Of a DNA stretch of 64,000 nt, positions 32,811 through 41,363 are shown in pieces. The first letter of the stretch is position 1. Each line of letters begins with the position of its first letter. This DNA comes from Paenibacillus sp. An7. GTDB taxonomy: Bacteria > Bacillota > Bacilli > Paenibacillales > Paenibacillaceae. The stretch is taken from assembly GCF_009870785.1 (NCBI RefSeq), contig NZ_WTWX01000001.1, forward strand, positions 578,065-642,064. Direction: 5' to 3'. The translations under genes were made by a program, and so were the position numbers. The notes under the pieces are model-generated. The model was not told where the DNA came from. It did no database searches and saw only the letters and a list, made by a program, of their open reading frames with translations.

Positions 32811-34277
32811 GTGCGACCACAAAGTTATGACTTTGCTTTTACACAAGCAGCGATCGGTATGGCTCTCATTTCGTTAGATGGAACCATCCTAAATGCAAAT
32901 CCGGCACTTTATGATCTCTTGGGATATACCCAGCCAGATATCATTTCATCTCTCCCTCTTCCTTTCATGGAAGACGACATGATTATTCATATCATTCAAG
33001 TGGGACAGTCCCTTCCATTGGATCTTCGTACCCCCAGTCATACACGGTATGAACAAGAATATGTTCATCCTTCAGGCCAAAAAGTTGCTCTTCACATCCA
33101 TGTTTCAATGGTTCTGGATAACAATCAAGTTCCTATATATTATTTGGCTCAATTTGAAAATATCACGAAGATTAAAGATATCGAGGAGCAGCTACAGGTA
33201 GCGAAGACCGCTTTACATGATAATGAGAACTTTCTTCAACAGATGTTAGAAGAGCTTTCTCTCCCTGTGCTGATAACGAAACACGGAATTATTAAGTATG
33301 TGAATCCCGCTGGATTGCAATTGATCTATGCTGAAAGTTTGGATGATGTACTCGGGAAGAGTGCCGATCTATTTGTAGATACCTCAAGTCATAGCACTCT
33401 CTTCGAACGAAGAGAAAAATATTATAGCACCAATGAATTAGGATCTGTTCGCTATCTAATCCGATGCTTAAATGGATATAAGAAATATGTTGAAGGATTT
33501 TCATTACAGATTACCTTCAAAGGTCAAGATGCCGTCATCGGAATTTTCAAAGATATCACAAAACAAGAAGCAGAGAAAGAACGCACGATGCAATCCGAAA
33601 AGCTATCGACTGCCGGCCAATTAGCTGCGGGAATTGCCCATGAAATCCGTAATCCACTTACGGCGATCAATGGATTTATGAAACTGCTCCGCTCCTCTAA
33701 GGAGGACAAGTCGGATCAATATATTTCGATTATTGAATCCGAGTTAAAACGTATTGAATTCATTGTGAACGAACTTCTCGTTTTATCCAAGCCTCAAAAG
33801 AACCATACCAGCGCACCGCTAAATATTATGTCTTTAATAGATCAAGTAATTACATTAATGAATGGACAAGCTTCTCTTAAAAACATCGAGATTGTTACAC
33901 AATACCCTGAGAGACCCTTCGTTTTAATTATGGGTGTGGAGAATCAACTGAAGCAAGTATTCATTAACTTACTTAAAAATGCACTGGAAGCGATGAATCA
34001 TGGAGGAATGATCCATGTTTATCTTCAGGTCAATGATAAAGAAGTCCAAATTCATGTTCAAGATCAAGGATACGGCATGACCAAAGATCAGATAGAGGCC
34101 CTAGGAAAGCCCTTTTATACAACGAAAGATACAGGAACGGGCCTTGGGTTTATGATTACACAAAATATTATCCATAATCATGGCGGAGCTATTACAGTAG
34201 ACAGTATTCTTAAGCAGGGTACCACTTTTACCGTATCCCTACCTATGATCATGATTTCAGATAAAGAAGATTTTTAA
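32811..34277 (+). CDS. Soluble PAS-domain sensor histidine kinase (sporulation-kinase type)
   Basis: 488 aa from GTG 32811, 7 nt after GAGGAG. Longer frames upstream cross the promoter. Two PAS domains (about 5-130, with MALISLDGTILNANPALYDLLGY, and about 140-250), HisKA with phospho-His in GIAHEIRNPLTAINGF (about 277), and HATPase with N box NLLKNALEAM, G1 DQGYGM and G2 GTGLGFMI. No TM helix, so it is cytosolic like KinA. In Bacillales such PAS kinases phosphorylate Spo0F to start sporulation. It is an orphan (no response regulator next to it) and is divergent from the Rap-like receptor. Confidence 0.88.
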   Translation: MRPQSYDFAFTQAAIGMALISLDGTILNANPALYDLLGYTQPDIISSLPLPFMEDDMIIHIIQVGQSLPLDLRTPSHTRYEQEYVHPSGQKVALHIHVSMVLDNNQVPIYYLAQFENITKIKDIEEQLQVAKTALHDNENFLQQMLEELSLPVLITKHGIIKYVNPAGLQLIYAESLDDVLGKSADLFVDTSSHSTLFERREKYYSTNELGSVRYLIRCLNGYKKYVEGFSLQITFKGQDAVIGIFKDITKQEAEKERTMQSEKLSTAGQLAAGIAHEIRNPLTAINGFMKLLRSSKEDKSDQYISIIESELKRIEFIVNELLVLSKPQKNHTSAPLNIMSLIDQVITLMNGQASLKNIEIVTQYPERPFVLIMGVENQLKQVFINLLKNALEAMNHGGMIHVYLQVNDKEVQIHVQDQGYGMTKDQIEALGKPFYTTKDTGTGLGFMITQNIIHNHGGAITVDSILKQGTTFTVSLPMIMISDKEDF

Positions 34278-34321
34278 TCTGTATAGTAAGAAACACTAAA
34301 TCTACAACCGCTTACATAGAG

Positions 34322-34371
34322 AACTGTCTCAAGTTGTCCACGTTTTGGATGTGACGAGACGGTTTTTTCTT
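34322..34371 (+). terminator. Terminator of the histidine kinase gene
   Basis: ACTGTCTC (34323-34330) pairs with GAGACGGT (34356-34363), followed by a T-rich run. Confidence 0.75.
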
Positions 34372-34556
34372 TTATTTATTCCTCTCATTCTTTGTGAGTG
34401 GCATCTATCTTACATATATCACAGTATGGGCATATCGCCCAATCTTATCTATTCCGCCATGGACAAGGTACTTTCAAATCTGCTTTTTCGTACAGTATCC
34501 TAACAGCAGATAGATGTCCGTCTATCTTCCTAGTCGAGCCACAAGAGGTGAAAAAC

Positions 34557-36056
34557 ATGCCAATAAAAAATGGCACACAGTATATCGAACGTATAGATCA
34601 ACAAAATTTAAACCTATGGTATCAAGGAAAAAGAATCACAGGACCTTACTCAAAACACCCTTTGTTCAGCGGACTCATGAAAACACAGGCTGCATTATAC
34701 GACTTACAGTGTGATCCTGAGTATCAAGCTGAAATGACTTATCCCTCTCCACTCACGGGAGAACCTGTCGGGCTTTCTTTTCTGCCCCCTGTTCATCTAG
34801 ATGATATCAAAAAAAGAAAACACATGATGGACCTTTGGTCTGCGAAACATCATGGTTTTTTAGGCCGCTCTCCAGACTATATGAATACAGCGATCATGTC
34901 TTTATATACAGCAGCTGATATTTTAGAAGAGCATAACCCGGCATACGCGAATAACCTTCGTAATTATTATACTTACTGCAGGGAAAATGATATCACTTTG
35001 TCTCACGCTTTTATTCAGCCATTCGCTAGTAAAGTATCAGGACAAGTGGATTTGCTTGAGGATTCGATTACAGCTAAAGTTATAGAAGTAAATGATGAAG
35101 GTTTTATCATCAGCGGTGCCTTCATGATGGCAACACAAGGAGTCACTTGTGATGAGATGCTCGTATTTCCTACCCCTACCCTGTATCCTCTTGAGGAGAC
35201 AAACCCCTACGCCTTCGCTTTTTCCATCCCGAACGACCTGAAAGGTATCACCTTTATTTGCCGAGAAAGCAATGCTTCCGAGTCTTTCTACAATCACCCG
35301 CTCAGTGCAAGATATGAAGAGATGGATACGCTTGTTATCTTCGACCGTGTACTCGTACCACATGACCGAATGTTCTATTATGGCGATGAAAGTATCGGTT
35401 ACCGTTTATTCAGTGATGGAAATTTCCATACACATATCGGACATCAAATTGTATCTCGGTATATAGCAAAAACAGAATTCTTCCTCGGACTTGTAGAATC
35501 ACTGGCACAAGAACAGAATGTAAGTTTAGATGCTAACATCATTGGCCAAACAGCAAAGATTATGACCATGCTTGAAACGTTTAAAGCGCTTAGAATTGCA
35601 GCAGAAGAAGGTGCAAAACAAAACCAGTATGGTTATTATGTGCCAGCATCAAGTCCTCTTCTGGCTTCTAGCATTCTGTTTCCATCTTTCTATTTAGAAA
35701 TGGTGGATATGATTCAGCGGCTTGGCTCTAGTGGTATTATTATGATTCCATACGAAGAAGATCTCTCTTCAGAGATTGGAAGCTATGTCTATGAGTATTT
35801 ACATGGTCTGGAGTCCACATCTAAAGATCGCATCGCTCTATTCAGACTGGCATGGGAACTTGGAGCTGGCTCATTCGGGGGACGGCAAAGTCAGTTTGAG
35901 CGCTTCTTTTTCGGTAATGCTCAAACCGTTAATTTCCGGATGTTTAACAGTTACGACAACCATGAAGATTATCAGCAGTTGATTTATGACTTCTTAGGGA
36001 TAGAAAAGAAGGAAACAGTTAAAGAAGTTGAAGAAGTGAAAGAAGATGAGCAATGA
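34557..36056 (+). CDS. 4-hydroxyphenylacetate 3-hydroxylase (HpaB) family flavin monooxygenase
   Basis: 499 aa from ATG 34557 (AAGAGGTG upstream). Acyl-CoA-dehydrogenase-like fold with family blocks: ERIDQQNLNLWYQGKRI, SLYTAADIL, LSHAFIQPFASK, VNDEGFIISGAFMMATQGVTCDEMLVFP, DTLVIFDRVLVPHDRMF and a C-terminal ELGAGSFGGRQSQFERFFFGN. HpaB-type enzymes are FADH2-using phenol hydroxylases; similar to B. subtilis YoaI. The flavin reductase partner (HpaC) is not nearby. The C-terminus is a charged KEVEEVKEDEQ tail. Confidence 0.88.
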   Translation: MPIKNGTQYIERIDQQNLNLWYQGKRITGPYSKHPLFSGLMKTQAALYDLQCDPEYQAEMTYPSPLTGEPVGLSFLPPVHLDDIKKRKHMMDLWSAKHHGFLGRSPDYMNTAIMSLYTAADILEEHNPAYANNLRNYYTYCRENDITLSHAFIQPFASKVSGQVDLLEDSITAKVIEVNDEGFIISGAFMMATQGVTCDEMLVFPTPTLYPLEETNPYAFAFSIPNDLKGITFICRESNASESFYNHPLSARYEEMDTLVIFDRVLVPHDRMFYYGDESIGYRLFSDGNFHTHIGHQIVSRYIAKTEFFLGLVESLAQEQNVSLDANIIGQTAKIMTMLETFKALRIAAEEGAKQNQYGYYVPASSPLLASSILFPSFYLEMVDMIQRLGSSGIIMIPYEEDLSSEIGSYVYEYLHGLESTSKDRIALFRLAWELGAGSFGGRQSQFERFFFGNAQTVNFRMFNSYDNHEDYQQLIYDFLGIEKKETVKEVEEVKEDEQ

Positions 36057-36154
36057 TTCGAAGTGAATAATTATAAGTGTATTGCTAGAACTATAACTAA
36101 TTTACATGCCGATCATGTTCAACTGAATCAATATCAGCGAACATTTCATTAGTT

Positions 36155-36195
36155 AAACGATTGCCGCGCTCCAAGCGCACGGCAATCGTTTTTAT
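36155..36195 (+). terminator. Terminator of the HpaB-family gene
   Basis: 12-bp stem (36155-36166 with the arm ending 36192) with a GC loop, then TTTTT on the plus strand. Confidence 0.88.
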
Positions 36196-36295
36196 CTAAG
36201 TCGCTGATTTATCCTCCAATACGGACCATTATCACAGCGCCTCATTCCTTACTTTTCTATGTAATTCGAAAGAGGTTCTCTCTTCTGCTCCACTA

Positions 36296-36709
36296 CTACA
36301 CTCTTTCAGCAGAAAGTTTTTGTTCTTTTGTTAACAACGGTTCAAATTCATATACCCATACTCCGTTGTCAGCTACTTTTATTTTTACGAGTCCTTTTTT
36401 ACGCAATTCTTCTAGAACCTGCTCTGCCGTTTTCTGGTCCATCTCTGTATACAATACAATTTCAGAGATTGTAAGCAGCTGGTCCTGCTCCATAGCGAGC
36501 ATTAAGAGTTGCTTTTCCATCCTTCTATTTTTGGTTTTCTTCATACGAGATTGTTCATATAAACCCATGCTGAGGGGAAGTACGCCAAAGATTAGAAACC
36601 CGAAATCAAGACCTGAATGGTATACGCTAAAGGAATAGATATATAGAACAGTCGAAAACAAACCAAGACAAATGAGCGTCCATAAAATCCATGCTTTGCT
36701 GTTTCCCAT
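36296..36709 (-). CDS. Membrane protein with C-terminal winged-helix domain
   Basis: 137 aa, not assigned to a named family. Two TM helices (about 7-27 and 33-50) and a cytoplasmic C-terminal winged-helix-like domain (LLMLAMEQDQLLTISEIVLYTEMDQKTAEQVLEELRKKGLVKIKV), which could read DNA or another protein from the membrane. GGAGGAG precedes the ATG. Single gene. Confidence 0.7.
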   Translation of the reverse strand: MGNSKAWILWTLICLGLFSTVLYIYSFSVYHSGLDFGFLIFGVLPLSMGLYEQSRMKKTKNRRMEKQLLMLAMEQDQLLTISEIVLYTEMDQKTAEQVLEELRKKGLVKIKVADNGVWVYEFEPLLTKEQKLSAERV

Positions 36710-36882
36710 AGCTCTCCTCCTTCTTCCTATATCATAAGTTTACCCAAAAAAAGCGAATCAGACCATTTCTCAAGGGAATCCATTTTGTTTTTTCCGCAGT
36801 ATTCCGGGGAATACTGGCATGAAAACATAGAATTGTTGTACAATAGTATCTAAATGTTAAAAACGAAGGATGGATTAATTAC

Positions 36883-37746
36883 ATGTACGCAGCTCAAGAT
36901 TGGAAAGACTATGAAGTTATTGATACTGGCGGCGGAGAGAAATTGGAACGCTGGGGAGATATCATCCTTAGAAGACCCGATCCGCAAATTATTTGGCCCC
37001 TAAAAAAAGAGACCGGTGCATGGCGCGATGTGCATGGTCATTATCATCGCAGTTCTTCTGGCGGAGGAAACTGGGATATGAAAAAAACGATCCCGGACCG
37101 CTGGACGATTTCATATGATCAGCTTAAATTTTATATTAAACCTACAAGTTTTAAACATACAGGTTTGTTTCCAGAACAAGCAGCCAACTGGCGCTGGATG
37201 ATGGACAAGATTCAAAATGCTGGAAGACCTATTTCCGTGTTGAACCTGTTTGCTTATACAGGTGGGGCTACGGTTGCTTCTGCCTATGCAGGTGCAAGTG
37301 TTGTTCACGTAGACGCTGCAAAAGGCATGGTACAGTGGGCTAAAGAAAACGTTCAGCTCTCCGGCCTCGCAGATCGCCCTGTTCGATTCATAACTGATGA
37401 CGTATTTAAGTTCGTACAACGTGAAAAACGCCGTGGAAACCGTTATGATGCCATTATTATGGATCCTCCATCCTATGGACGCGGTCCAAACGGGGAAACT
37501 TGGAAACTGGAACAAAACCTATATCCATTCCTTGAATCTTGTACCGAAATTCTGTCGGATAACCCCTTGTTTATGCTGATTAACTCCTATACAACAGGAA
37601 TCTCTCCTACGGTTCTGTCTAACATGCTGAACATGACGATGACAGATAAGTATGGCGGTAAAATATCAGCAGGTGAGATCGGTCTTCCGATTACGAAATC
37701 CGGTATGACCCTGCCATGCGGTATACTGGGACGCTGGGAATCATAA
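36883..37746 (+). CDS. Class I SAM-dependent RNA methyltransferase (RlmI/RlmK-C-like)
   Basis: 287 aa. SAM-binding motif I VLNLFAYTGGATVASA, acidic motif II HVDAAKG, motif IV IIMDPPSYGRG; matches the Methyltrans_SAM family of 23S rRNA cytosine/guanine methyltransferases, but without a PUA domain. The target base is unknown. Its TAA stop abuts the ATG of the pseudouridine synthase, so two RNA-modification enzymes are co-translated. Confidence 0.88.
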   Translation: MYAAQDWKDYEVIDTGGGEKLERWGDIILRRPDPQIIWPLKKETGAWRDVHGHYHRSSSGGGNWDMKKTIPDRWTISYDQLKFYIKPTSFKHTGLFPEQAANWRWMMDKIQNAGRPISVLNLFAYTGGATVASAYAGASVVHVDAAKGMVQWAKENVQLSGLADRPVRFITDDVFKFVQREKRRGNRYDAIIMDPPSYGRGPNGETWKLEQNLYPFLESCTEILSDNPLFMLINSYTTGISPTVLSNMLNMTMTDKYGGKISAGEIGLPITKSGMTLPCGILGRWES

Positions 37747-38481
37747 ATGATGGTACATGGTCGTAATTTACCTCCAATCACCATTCTTTACGAGGACAAT
37801 CACCTATTAGGTGTCGAGAAGATCGTTAATGTCCCTACACAGGCAGATGTATCGGGTGATATGGACATGCTGAATCTGCTAAAAGAAGATATAAAAATCA
37901 GGTTTAACAAACCGGGTAATGTTTATCTTGGACTTGTTCACCGATTGGACAGACCTGTTGGAGGTGCTATGGTTTTTGCAAAAACCTCTAAAGCGGCTTC
38001 CCGACTATCTGATGCAGTTCGGACCAGAAAATTTGATAAGACCTACGTAGCCGTTGTTCATGGTCATCCCCCTGCCTCCCAGGGCAGGCTCGAACATACT
38101 TTACTTAAGGATGAGAAGACGAATATCGTTAAGGCTGTTCCTAAAGGAACACCAGGCGGTAAAGATGCTGTGCTCGATTACTATGTATTAGGCCAAAATG
38201 ATCGTTACAGCTTAATTCAAGTCGTTCTCCATACAGGGAGATCTCATCAAATTAGAGTGCAGTGTAAAGAAATGGGCTGTCCTTTATATGGGGATCAGAA
38301 ATATGGTTCTTCTGTTAATAAGCCAGGACAGCAACTTTGCTTGTGGTCTTGTTCTGTCGGTTTTCCACATCCGGTAACAAAAGAATATACACAGCTGATC
38401 TCGATTCCCCCAAGGGAATATCCATGGAGTGAATGGCAAGAAAGTATATATCAAAGTGCTGCACTTCAGCCCTTTGTTTAA
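37747..38481 (+). CDS. RluA family pseudouridine synthase
   Basis: 244 aa. The catalytic aspartate is D68 in HRLDRPVGG; the other RluA motifs are VVLHTGRSHQIRVQ and GCPLYGDQKYG. No N-terminal S4 domain. It converts uridine to pseudouridine in rRNA or tRNA; the site is not predictable. The ATG directly follows the stop of the methyltransferase. Confidence 0.92.
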   Translation: MMVHGRNLPPITILYEDNHLLGVEKIVNVPTQADVSGDMDMLNLLKEDIKIRFNKPGNVYLGLVHRLDRPVGGAMVFAKTSKAASRLSDAVRTRKFDKTYVAVVHGHPPASQGRLEHTLLKDEKTNIVKAVPKGTPGGKDAVLDYYVLGQNDRYSLIQVVLHTGRSHQIRVQCKEMGCPLYGDQKYGSSVNKPGQQLCLWSCSVGFPHPVTKEYTQLISIPPREYPWSEWQESIYQSAALQPFV

Positions 38482-38492
38482 AAGGAATCAAC

Positions 38493-38528
38493 AAAAAACC
38501 GCTCTGCTTTAGCAGAACGGTTTTTTTG
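38493..38528. terminator. Bidirectional terminator between converging genes
   Basis: AACCG/CGGTT and TCTGC/GCAGA stem with a 4-nt loop and A/T runs on both sides; serves the pseudouridine synthase (+) and the MFS gene (-). Confidence 0.88.
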
Positions 38529-38536
38529 TGTAGTTT

Positions 38537-40045
38537 TTAATTGGATTGACTTGTACTAACTTCCGGCTTACCAATAGGGAAACCTTTACTATCCTTAGGA
38601 ACAGACTTTTTAATGAAGAAAGCAAAAACAAGAGCCACTACGGTAAGGACGGTAGCAATAATAAAGGCAAAGTTAATGCCATGAATGCTGGCATCCTTCA
38701 TTAATTTAGCTGCAGCTGCTGCATCATTCATATTTACATCTGTATGATCAATAACATATTGTTTGAGCGAACTGCTATAAAGGGTTACGAAAACCGCTGT
38801 ACCAATCGCACCGAATACGGTACGCATCGTATTCAACATTACCGTACCATGTGCATTTAACTTTTGCGGAATATCATTAAGCGCTGCCGTCTGAATTGGC
38901 ATCATAAGGAGTGACATACCAAACATACGGAATGTATACATCAGAATCAGATGATTATAGGAAGTATCCATTGTTAATTTACTGAATTCGTAGGTAGTTA
39001 CTACAGTAATCACTAAGCCAATAATACTCAGCCATTTCGCGCCGAATTTATCAAATAATCCACCCGTAATCGGGGACATAATTCCCATTACAATCGCACC
39101 TGGCAACATGAGAAGACCAGAATCTAATGCACTGATCCCACGTGTGGTTTGAAGATAAATGGGAAGCAAAATCATACCAGAGAACATCGCCATATTTACT
39201 ACAACTAGAATTAAGGTATTCAGCGAATACATTCTGTTCTTAAAGACACGGAACTCTAGCAACGGTGTTTCTAGTTTAAACTGTCTCAAAATAAATATAA
39301 GCAGTGCAATTGTTCCGACAATAAGACAGGAAACCACAATCGGATCTCCCCAACCGCTTGAACCAGCATCACTGAATCCGTACAGCAAACCACCAAATCC
39401 AATCGTTGATAAAATAACGGATGGGAGATCTAGCTTAGGATTGCTTATAGGCGTTACATTTTTAACAAAACGCATACCGACAAGGATAGAGATCACCGCA
39501 ATCGGCAAAATGATCCAGAATAAAGTTCTCCAATCATAATTTTCTACAACATAACCCGAAAGCGTAGGACCTATAGCTGGAGCCAAAATCATGGCAACCC
39601 CAATCATCCCCATTGCTTTACCCCGTTGTTCAATTGGAAAAATGTTAAGAACAACAACAGAAAGTAAAGGCATGATTATAGCAGCACCCGCTGCTTGAAT
39701 GACACGCCCCGTCATCAGAATAGCAAACGTTGGACTTATTCCACATAATAGTGTACCGATCGTAAATAGACTCATACCCGAAATAAAAATTTGTCTGGTA
39801 GTAAATTTAGCCATCAGATAGGCAGTTACCGGCATTAATACACCATTAACGAGCATAAACCCGGTAGACAACCATTGTACAGTCGTTTCTGTTATATCCA
39901 AACTTCCCATAATGCTTGGCAGGGCAACGTTAAGCAATGTTTGGTTCAAGAATGCAACAAACGCACCAAGCAGCATTGCAAGTAGAATAGGACCTTTCTT
40001 TACATCACCAGCTTGAGAAGACTGGTTCACAGCAATACTACTCAT
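38537..40045 (-). CDS. MFS multidrug efflux transporter (DHA2, EmrB/QacA type)
   Basis: 502 aa with about 14 TM helices. Early motifs FLNQTLLNVALPSIMGSLDIT and WLSTGFMLVNGVLMPVTAYLMAKF; motif C-like GVAMILAPAIGPTLSGYVV (proton antiport signature GPTLSG). Exports drugs or other amphiphiles. Lies 9 bp downstream of a MarR gene, which probably represses it via the 20-bp palindrome at 40526-40545. Confidence 0.92.
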   Translation of the reverse strand: MSSIAVNQSSQAGDVKKGPILLAMLLGAFVAFLNQTLLNVALPSIMGSLDITETTVQWLSTGFMLVNGVLMPVTAYLMAKFTTRQIFISGMSLFTIGTLLCGISPTFAILMTGRVIQAAGAAIIMPLLSVVVLNIFPIEQRGKAMGMIGVAMILAPAIGPTLSGYVVENYDWRTLFWIILPIAVISILVGMRFVKNVTPISNPKLDLPSVILSTIGFGGLLYGFSDAGSSGWGDPIVVSCLIVGTIALLIFILRQFKLETPLLEFRVFKNRMYSLNTLILVVVNMAMFSGMILLPIYLQTTRGISALDSGLLMLPGAIVMGIMSPITGGLFDKFGAKWLSIIGLVITVVTTYEFSKLTMDTSYNHLILMYTFRMFGMSLLMMPIQTAALNDIPQKLNAHGTVMLNTMRTVFGAIGTAVFVTLYSSSLKQYVIDHTDVNMNDAAAAAKLMKDASIHGINFAFIIATVLTVVALVFAFFIKKSVPKDSKGFPIGKPEVSTSQSN

Positions 40046-40054
40046 AAATACAAA

Positions 40055-40495
40055 TCATCTCTCTTTCTCCATCTTTTGAATCATAAGTGAATGAATGCGT
40101 AAAAGGCTTTCTATATCTTCCTTTGGTAAGTCCATCATTGGAGCTACCCGCTTCATAAACAAATGATACATCTTTTCTTGGGTTTCTTTGCCTTTCTCCG
40201 TTACTTGAAGCTCGAGTGACCTTCTATCCTGTAAACATCTTTCCCTCACAACCATTCCTGCTTTTACCAGACGATCTATGACTCCACTCATCGTACTGTT
40301 TCCCATGTGACAAAGTTCAGCGAGTTCCGAAAGACCAATATTCGGATGTTCAACCAGAATGGACAATACGAGGAGTTGGATCCTGGTTACTTCGATCTCC
40401 CCAGTACCCTCATCAACCCAAAAGTTACGATGAAACGTTTGTGATACTTGGCGGAAAGAGTTGAAAATATGGTACATCTCATCATAAGCCATCAT
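40055..40495 (-). CDS. MarR family regulator of the MFS operon
   Basis: About 146 aa. MarR winged helix: LSELAELCHMGNSTMSGVIDRLVKAGMVVRERCLQDRRSLELQVTEKGKE, with the basic wing DRRS. Start choice: ATG 40495 lies 6 nt after AGGGTG; GTG 40504 is inside the SD region. Expected to bind the palindrome just upstream and release it on ligand or oxidative signal. Confidence 0.92.
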   Translation of the reverse strand: MMAYDEMYHIFNSFRQVSQTFHRNFWVDEGTGEIEVTRIQLLVLSILVEHPNIGLSELAELCHMGNSTMSGVIDRLVKAGMVVRERCLQDRRSLELQVTEKGKETQEKMYHLFMKRVAPMMDLPKEDIESLLRIHSLMIQKMEKER

Positions 40496-40525
40496 TAAAT
40501 TCACCCTAATTAGTTATTATATATA

Positions 40526-40545
40526 ATATTTCGTATACGAAATAT
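40526..40545. promoter_or_regulatory. Perfect 20-bp palindrome, MarR operator candidate
   Basis: ATATTTCGTATACGAAATAT, a perfect palindrome 31 bp upstream of the MarR gene. A TATAAT-like -10 lies just downstream of it on the minus strand, so binding would block the promoter. Confidence 0.8.
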
Positions 40546-40630
40546 AAGGGTTACAAAGTAATATTATAACCCGATAACAAAAATAGTCAACTATTTTCAT
40601 ATGTAATTACTTTCTTAATTAAATATATAC

Positions 40631-40664
40631 ATAAATAAAACCAGGAATATAATATATCCCTGGC
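40631..40664 (-). terminator. Terminator of the second MarR gene
   Basis: Minus strand: CCAGG.ATATA stem with tight centre (40641-40663) followed by TTTTATTTAT. Confidence 0.75.
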
Positions 40665-40681
40665 TTCAGACCATAATTTAT

Positions 40682-41113
40682 TTAAGAAGATTGCTTCGTT
40701 GTTGCCGTTTGTGTTGTGATTTTTGTCAAAAGGTACACCAGCAATTGCTGATTATGCGATGAAATCTTACTTAATGTCTGATCAATAAATTCTTCTCTAA
40801 TCGTTGTCCCGCGTACCGCTTCGAGCCTCCCTTTTTCACTTAACGTGATCCACACGACCCTTCGATCGCGGTCATCTCTTCTTCGTTCTATTAGCTCATG
40901 TTTCTCCATTCGATCAAGCAGCATCGTAACCGCTGCAGGTGTAGTAGCTAAATAAGGCGTAAATTCAGAAGGTTTCATTCTTGGGTGTTCCAGCAAAAGT
41001 TCCAGTACAGTAAGCTGAGCTTCCGTGAGTACAGGAGCCAGTTCCTGTTCCATATGTGATTTGTAATCCTTCGTTAGTATGGACCACAATTTTACAAACT
41101 CGGAAGAATGCAT
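40682..41113 (-). CDS. MarR family transcriptional regulator
   Basis: 143 aa. Winged helix: LTVLELLLEHPRMKPSEFTPYLATTPAAVTMLLDRMEKHELIERRRDDRDRRVVWITLSEKGR in blocks, with the wing motif DDRDRR. GGAGG lies 6 nt before the ATG. It is separated from the MFS-MarR operon by its own terminator and from parC by another, so it is a solo regulator; targets unknown. The 41114-41300 region upstream has an imperfect TAAGAA(T)CCTTC/GAAGGTTCTTA inverted repeat. Confidence 0.9.
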   Translation of the reverse strand: MHSSEFVKLWSILTKDYKSHMEQELAPVLTEAQLTVLELLLEHPRMKPSEFTPYLATTPAAVTMLLDRMEKHELIERRRDDRDRRVVWITLSEKGRLEAVRGTTIREEFIDQTLSKISSHNQQLLVYLLTKITTQTATTKQSS

Positions 41114-41300
41114 TCATTTCCTCCCCTTTCCATGGATTAGGTCAAATGTACATAAGTGAACTTTGATTTACATGGTCTACTATTCACCAGCTGAATTATC
41201 TTTGCTAGATGAACATTTCGCTGTTTTAGATAAGAATCCTTCCCCATTTTTGGCACTCGACCCTTATCGACGAAGGTTCTTAATCTTCCCAAAAAAGCAT

Positions 41301-41344
41301 CAAAAAAAGTCCTCCATGCCGTAATTTGGCATATGGAGGACTTG
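41301..41344 (-). terminator. parEC terminator
   Basis: Minus strand: 11-bp stem (41307-41317 with 41333-41343) extended by GCC/GGC, then seven T. Confidence 0.92.
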
Positions 41345-41363
41345 TTATGACATCTATTTTAGT

